Shown here: positions 6,442-9,497 of the stretch, in pieces
Numbering within the stretch: the stretch's first letter is position 1
How the letters are laid out: every line of letters starts with the position of its first letter
Assembly: GCA_030691775.1 (NCBI GenBank)
Contig: JAUYDN010000239.1
Location: 1-9,497, forward strand
Length of the DNA stretch: 9,497 nucleotides
Reading direction: 5' to 3'
Source of the DNA: Dehalococcoidia bacterium
Lineage (GTDB): Bacteria > Chloroflexota > Dehalococcoidia > Dehalococcoidales > Fen-1064
The notes under the pieces: generated by a model
Database searches by the model: none
Told to the model about the DNA's origin: nothing
Seen by the model: the letters and a program-made list of their open reading frames with translations, nothing else
Made by a program: the position numbers and the translations under genes

Positions 6442-7242
6442 ATGCCGCAACCTAAATTCTTCATCATCGAACGGGATGGTCCCGTGGTTATCTGGAAGTA
6501 CAAAAACCCACCCAAAAACCTCTGGACCACGGAGGCCGCCATGGAATTCAACCAGCTCGTGGAAGAGATGAATGCCGATTCTTCCCTGCGCGCCGGCGTT
6601 TTCACGAGCGCTCTGCCGGACGTTTTTATCCAGCACTTCGATGTCTCCTTGCTGGTGACGATGGGCGAAGCTTCTAAAAATAACCCGGGCGCGTTCCCTT
6701 CAGCGCCCCTCCGCCCCGCCTACCGCCCCGGTCCAAAAGTCATCATCGCCGCAATTAATGCGCGCCTGGCAGGCGGCGGAATGGAGTTTGCCCAGGGCTG
6801 TGATTTCCGGTTTATGTCCCGCACTGCTTATGCCGCGCAACCGGAGGTAGTGGTGGGGATTCTGGCTGGTGGCGGAGGTACCCAGCGCATGCCGCGTCTT
6901 ATCGGCATCGATAAAGCGCTGGACATACAGTTGACCGGCAGGCCTATCTATGCTGACGAAGCGGAGCGTATCGGACTGATTACCCGCGCTTGCGACCCGC
7001 CAAAGCTGATGCCGGAAGCCATCGCCTTCGCTAAAATCATCGCCGCGCAACCGCCACTGGCTGTGGAATACATCAGGAAGGCGATTTACGAGGGTATGAG
7101 TATGCCGCTGGTAGATGGCTTAGCGCTGGAATCAAAGCTGTTCCGTGAACTGGTGAAGAGCGACGACGCACTCCGGTTGATGAAGGAATATGTCGCCGGC
7201 GGGCAGGACTTCGAACGGCTGATATTGCAGAGAGGGGCTTGA
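6442..7242 (+). CDS. Enoyl-CoA hydratase/isomerase family protein (crotonase)
   Basis: The 266-residue product has the usual crotonase length and order. The central stretch AAINARLAGGGMEFAQGCDF (103-122) carries the second oxyanion-hole glycines and E115, equivalent to the first catalytic glutamate of rat enoyl-CoA hydratase. E135 in QPEVVVGILAGGGGTQRMPR (133-152) matches the second. TGRPIYADEAERIGLI (165-180) is the family's following segment. With both glutamates present, hydration of a 2-enoyl-CoA is plausible. The first oxyanion region reads VFIQHFDVSLL (61-71) instead of the common F-x-A-G-A-D. This marks a divergent subfamily, so substrate and reaction remain open. The ATG has GGGGGTGA about three bases upstream. 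It has its own promoter and no co-directional partner, so its pathway (fatty, aromatic or branched acyl-CoA breakdown) cannot be assigned. Cytosolic. Confidence 0.88.
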   Translation: MPQPKFFIIERDGPVVIWKYKNPPKNLWTTEAAMEFNQLVEEMNADSSLRAGVFTSALPDVFIQHFDVSLLVTMGEASKNNPGAFPSAPLRPAYRPGPKVIIAAINARLAGGGMEFAQGCDFRFMSRTAYAAQPEVVVGILAGGGGTQRMPRLIGIDKALDIQLTGRPIYADEAERIGLITRACDPPKLMPEAIAFAKIIAAQPPLAVEYIRKAIYEGMSMPLVDGLALESKLFRELVKSDDALRLMKEYVAGGQDFERLILQRGA

Positions 7243-7251
7243 GCGAGTTTA

Positions 7252-7279
7252 CAGTACTCAGTAATCAGTTATCAGTAAT
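7252..7279. repeat. Heptanucleotide array, CAGTNNN type
   Basis: Four units in phase: CAGTACT, CAGTAAT, CAGTTAT, CAGTAAT. It begins nine bases after the crotonase stop. It shares the constant CAGT with the array at 2941, although the variable bases differ. Confidence 0.7.
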
Positions 7280-7293
7280 TATTCGCATTAGCT

Positions 7294-7385
7294 ATCATAT
7301 TGGCACAAACCGAATGGTGGCACAGGCGTCCCTGCCTGTGCGGCTTTTCTCCATCAAACCGCCATCATGTTGGCACAAACCGAAT
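7294..7385. repeat. 22-bp direct repeat flanking a hairpin
   Basis: Copies at 7294-7315 and 7364-7385 both read ATCAT, then A or G, then TTGGCACAAACCGAAT; 21 of 22 positions agree and the copies are exactly 70 bases apart. The 48 bases between contain the GCACAGGC hairpin, bounded by GGTGG on the left and CCGCC on the right. This could be a duplicated target around a small inserted palindrome, or two units of a longer dispersed repeat. Confidence 0.75.
7320..7348 (+). terminator. Terminator-like hairpin after the crotonase gene
   Basis: A perfect eight-bp stem GCACAGGC / GCCTGTGC (7320-7327 and 7334-7341) encloses a six-base loop, followed by GGC and TTTT (7345-7348). It lies 77 bases after the crotonase stop and could end its transcript before the convergent acetyltransferase. 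The GGCACAGGC palindrome also resembles dispersed genomic repeats, so terminator function is inference. Confidence 0.4.
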
Positions 7386-7419
7386 TAGTATTCAGTATTC
7401 AGGAAAACTGTTAACCGTT
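7385..7419. repeat. Heptanucleotide array running into an acetyltransferase stop codon
   Basis: Units TTAGTAT, TCAGTAT, TCAGGAA, AACTGTT and AACCGTT follow each other every seven bases from 7385. The last two include the TTA at 7418-7420 region that forms the TAA stop of the minus-strand gene. The latter units are more decayed. Confidence 0.55.
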
Positions 7420-7867
7420 AACTTCCCTTTCCGGTCAACCGCCTGCTCATCTTCACGTGCTCTATGCCGGCTTCCTGGAAATGCGGACCAGTCTCATCGT
7501 AGCCGCAAGCCCGGTAAAACGGTGCGGCGGTTATTTGTGCGTGCAGGACGGCTTCCGGCACCCCACGTTTTGATAGTTCCTGTTCAATGCAAACCAGGAT
7601 GCCTGTACCCACCCCCTGACGGCGAAAGGCTTTTAGCACCGCCATTCGCTCTATCTTGGCTTCATTTGGTGAAGGAAAATGGACTCTAGCCGTGCCAATG
7701 ATTCTTTTACCATTCCTGGCGATGAATTGAAGGCAGACTTCATCCAGCCCGTCCCACTCCTCTTCCTCCCGGATTTTCTGCTCGGTAATGAAGACTTCCC
7801 GGCGGACGGCAAACGCCCCCTTTAGCTCCACATGCGTTTCTACCTTTTTGAAGATAATTTTAGACAC
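7418..7867 (-). CDS. GNAT-family N-acetyltransferase, YjcF/ElaA-like
   Basis: The 149-residue product is a compact single-domain GNAT. Residues 20-30 (AVRREVFITEQ) and the following EEEEWDGLDE (34-43) are typical of the YjcF/ElaA group. Acetyl-CoA motif A is IERMAVLKAFRRQGVGTGIL (72-91), with the R-R-Q-G-V-G-T-G loop at 82-89. HAQITAAPFYRACGY (109-123) and EAGIEHVKM (132-140) complete the fold. It should acetylate an amine, probably of a small molecule; the substrate is unknown. The start is GTG, with no clear ribosome-binding site upstream, so expression may be low or the start less certain. The stop falls in a heptanucleotide array. It lies 128 bases after the S2P protease gene on the same strand. 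That gap shows no clear promoter or terminator, so co-transcription is possible. Confidence 0.87.
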   Translation of the reverse strand: MSKIIFKKVETHVELKGAFAVRREVFITEQKIREEEEWDGLDEVCLQFIARNGKRIIGTARVHFPSPNEAKIERMAVLKAFRRQGVGTGILVCIEQELSKRGVPEAVLHAQITAAPFYRACGYDETGPHFQEAGIEHVKMSRRLTGKGS

Positions 7868-7995
7868 AGCAGTTAACTTAAAAGTAAAAGGGTATAGCTC
7901 AAACCCATAGTGTAAAACTCAAAACTTGCCACCAGGCTACAATGAATGTGCACCAGTTCCATTAGTCAATCATTGGTTTTGACTTTTTAGAGTCT

Positions 7996-9153
7996 CTATC
8001 TACGTAAAGACGGCGGGGTATTGAACCGGCGCTCCCCCTTCGTCCCCAGTTCCTGGCGCAATTGTAAAAAGCTGATGACGTTGGCGCGGCTCAGAATCCC
8101 CACCAGCTTTCCCCCGCTGAGCACCGGTACCTGGTTGAGGTCAAGCTGGGCAATCAACTTCAGTGCTGTGGCAAGGTCGTCGCCCGGCGTGACGGTGTGG
8201 ATGGGACCGCGGGTCATGATACGCTCCACCGGCGTCAACGCCCATTGTTCCTGTGGCAGGTCACGCACATCCGTAATCGAGACCATACCGACAATCTGGT
8301 CGCCGTCGGCTACGGGAATGGCGCGACGGCGCTTCAAGAGAAAGATATCGCGTACGAGCTCCGCCACGGAAAGTCGCGGACCGACCGTTTCGGTATTGGC
8401 TTCCATTGCCTGCGTCACTTTCACACCCGAAAGGTGCTCACGCACAGTCACTTCCTGGCGACTGCCCTCCGCGGCGCTGTTCAGAAATACGCCGATGATG
8501 GCAATCCAGATTGCGGAAAGAAAATCACCGGTGTTGAAGAATATGAAAACACCGAGGGCAATGAATCCCCAGCCGAATATGCGACCCACCGCTGTGGCGA
8601 TGTTAGTGGCTTTCACCAGACTGCCGGATGTCTTCCAGAGAATCGCGCGCAGTACCCTGCCTCCATCGAGCGGGAAACCGGGTAAGAGGTTAAACGCCGC
8701 CAGGAGCAGGTTGATAAGTATTAAATAGCCGAATATAGCATAAGTAAAGGTTCCCTGACCGATTGGCAGACGCACGATATAGAAAATGCCACTGAGCACC
8801 AGACTGGATAACGGACCGACGATAGCCATCCCGAACTCGAGACCCGGCCGCTCCGGCTCTTCGGAAAGATTGCTTACCCCGCCGAAAATAAAAAGTGTGA
8901 TGCTGGAAACAGGTAGACCCCGTGCCTGGGCTACGAGGGAATGCGCCAGTTCGTGGATAAGGACGGAGATAAACAGCAGTATGGCGGAAAGAAAACCCGC
9001 CGCCCAGTATAACGTCCTTGACCAGGATGGGTATGACTGAGGGAAATAACCCTGCGCCAGAGACCATGAAATGATGAGGAAGGCGAAAAGCCAGGTATAG
9101 TGGACGCCGATATCGATGCCGGCAATGCGGGCAATTTTCCAGGAACCTCTCAT
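7996..9153 (-). CDS. Site-2 protease family intramembrane metalloprotease with C-terminal CBS pair
   Basis: The 385-residue product is a peptidase-family M50 (S2P) enzyme. About six hydrophobic segments lie at roughly 18-34, 50-75, 83-93, 106-128, 138-160 and 190-226. The zinc motif HELAH (67-71) supplies two histidines and E68. The distal NLLPGFPLDGGR (155-166) supplies D163. Residues 248-370 form two CBS domains, including VRDIFLLKRRRAIPVADGDQ (267-286) and LNQVPVLSGGKLVGILSRAN (339-358). It matches the group III S2P layout of SpoIVFB and Methanocaldococcus mjS2P. Such enzymes cut membrane-bound regulators within the bilayer; the CBS pair may sense adenine nucleotides. The substrate is not in view. 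ATG 9153 is preceded by GGGAGGT at three to four bases, an unusually strong ribosome site. Confidence 0.93.
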   Translation of the reverse strand: MRGSWKIARIAGIDIGVHYTWLFAFLIISWSLAQGYFPQSYPSWSRTLYWAAGFLSAILLFISVLIHELAHSLVAQARGLPVSSITLFIFGGVSNLSEEPERPGLEFGMAIVGPLSSLVLSGIFYIVRLPIGQGTFTYAIFGYLILINLLLAAFNLLPGFPLDGGRVLRAILWKTSGSLVKATNIATAVGRIFGWGFIALGVFIFFNTGDFLSAIWIAIIGVFLNSAAEGSRQEVTVREHLSGVKVTQAMEANTETVGPRLSVAELVRDIFLLKRRRAIPVADGDQIVGMVSITDVRDLPQEQWALTPVERIMTRGPIHTVTPGDDLATALKLIAQLDLNQVPVLSGGKLVGILSRANVISFLQLRQELGTKGERRFNTPPSLRR

Positions 9154-9198
9154 CTTACCTCCCGAAACGCGTCAAAGGCGACCCTGCGATTGACTATT

Positions 9199-9227
9199 AT
9201 TGTAACGTATGCCACTACCGATAACAA
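9199..9227 (-). promoter_or_regulatory. Promoter of the S2P protease gene
   Basis: On the minus strand, TTGTTA (9227-9222) and TACAAT (9204-9199) are separated by 17 bases. They would start transcription near 9192, about 38 bases before the ATG. The -35 is the centre of an imperfect palindrome at 9213-9238. Confidence 0.5.
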
Positions 9228-9238
9228 CATCGGTGGTG
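9213..9238. promoter_or_regulatory. Palindrome covering the -35 of the S2P protease promoter
   Basis: CACTACCGAT (9213-9222) and ATCGGTGGTG (9229-9238) pair over ten positions with a single T-G mismatch, around a six-base centre AACAAC. Its centre coincides with the -35 hexamer, the position expected of a repressor operator. It could also be a simple hairpin of the surrounding repeat-rich DNA. Confidence 0.35.
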
Positions 9239-9245
9239 TTAGCTG

Positions 9246-9341
9246 TCAGTAATCAGTCGTTAGTAATCAGTTATCGGTATCAAAGTTGGAGAATTTCCTG
9301 TTAGAAGCTGTCCGCCCTTCGCTGATGGCTGATAGCTCAGT
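9246..9341. repeat. Two heptanucleotide arrays, TCAGTAA and GCTGATN types
   Basis: Units TCAGTAA, TCAGTCG, TTAGTAA, TCAGTTA and TCGGTAT run in phase from 9246 to 9280. A shorter run GCTGATG, GCTGATA, GCTCAGT spans 9321-9341. The 40 bases between have no visible structure. The second run ends 14 bases before copy B of the 140-bp element. Confidence 0.7.
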
Positions 9342-9355
9342 CCGTTAGGCAGAAA

Positions 9356-9495
9356 TATTACGCAGAGCATTAAGTAGATTACATCTTGTAGGGTGGGTTA
9401 GTCCGGTTTCAAGGGGTGTCGGCTTTCAGATTTCGAGAGGACGTAACCCACCACAAATCGTCTTATGCAAACATGTTTATGCTCTGAGTAGTAAC
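9356..9495 (+). mobile_element. 140-bp foldback element, copy B (MITE-like)
   Basis: It is the inverted partner of copy A, differing only at 9363 (C versus A), 9437 (G versus A) and 9487 (A versus C) when copy A is reverse-complemented. The terminal inverted repeats are TATTACGCAGAGCATTAA (9356-9373) and TACTACTCAGAGCATAAA read inward from the right end. The inner pair is GGTGGGTTA (9392-9400) and TAACCCACC (9445-9453). Two bases remain to the window edge; both differ from copy A, so the element probably ends at 9495. No coding content. Confidence 0.8.
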
Positions 9496-9497
9496 TA

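Noticed and set aside
7300..7689. 129-codon plus-strand frame across the repeat spacer and the second acetyltransferase
   Set aside because: It starts in the direct repeat and runs antisense through a clear GNAT domain. Its cysteine, proline and arginine rich content matches no family.
8021..8728. 235-codon plus-strand frame opposite the S2P protease gene
   Set aside because: It lies wholly antisense to a convincing M50-CBS gene, and its residues are basic and low in pattern, as expected of a G+C-driven antisense frame.
3009..9495. Composite transposon bounded by the two 140-bp elements
   Set aside because: The ends encode no transposase and the interior is housekeeping-like (purF among them), so two independent insertions are simpler.

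Overview
The window is ordinary bacterial chromosome with about half G+C. It carries seven well-supported protein genes, separated by spacers that are unusually rich in repeats. I recognise no rRNA, tRNA, CRISPR array or transposase gene. The gene mix is a PAC2-family protein, a HEAT-repeat protein, a lone alpha subunit of an NDP-forming acyl-CoA ligase, a 4Fe-4S type PurF, a crotonase and an S2P protease with CBS domains. Together with GTG and TTG starts and strong GGAGG-like ribosome sites, this would fit an uncultured anaerobe of the Chloroflexota (Dehalococcoidia-like). That placement is inference from protein flavour and was not tested.

Layout: positions 1-390 are non-coding, with a degenerate foldback repeat and a promoter-like site. 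A forward block follows: PAC2 protein (391-1215), HEAT-repeat protein (1405-2355) and a RimL-like acetyltransferase (2339-2914), the last two overlapping by 17 bases. A convergent spacer (2915-3174) holds copy A of a 140-bp foldback element between short heptanucleotide arrays. On the minus strand come the acyl-CoA ligase alpha subunit (3175-4584) and purF (4760-6163), each with its own promoter-like site. A divergent spacer (6164-6441) has a long heptanucleotide array between two promoters. A crotonase (6442-7242) is on the plus strand. A convergent spacer (7243-7417) holds arrays, a 22-bp direct repeat and a terminator-like hairpin. A YjcF/ElaA-like acetyltransferase (7418-7867) and an S2P metalloprotease with CBS domains (7996-9153) are on the minus strand. 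The right edge holds copy B of the 140-bp element in the opposite orientation.

The genes do not form one obvious pathway. The HEAT and GNAT genes are translationally linked and could work together. The ligase subunit and the crotonase both act on acyl-CoA but are transcribed separately. PurF starts purine synthesis, and the S2P protease is a membrane regulator.

The most notable signal lies between the genes. Most longer spacers contain degenerate tandem arrays with a 7-bp period but different unit sequences (CAGTNNN, CTAATGT, TCAGTAA, GCTGATN). Two of these arrays provide the stop codon of the neighbouring gene. A nearly identical 140-bp foldback element (137 of 140 positions) sits in inverted orientation on either side of a 6.2-kb segment.
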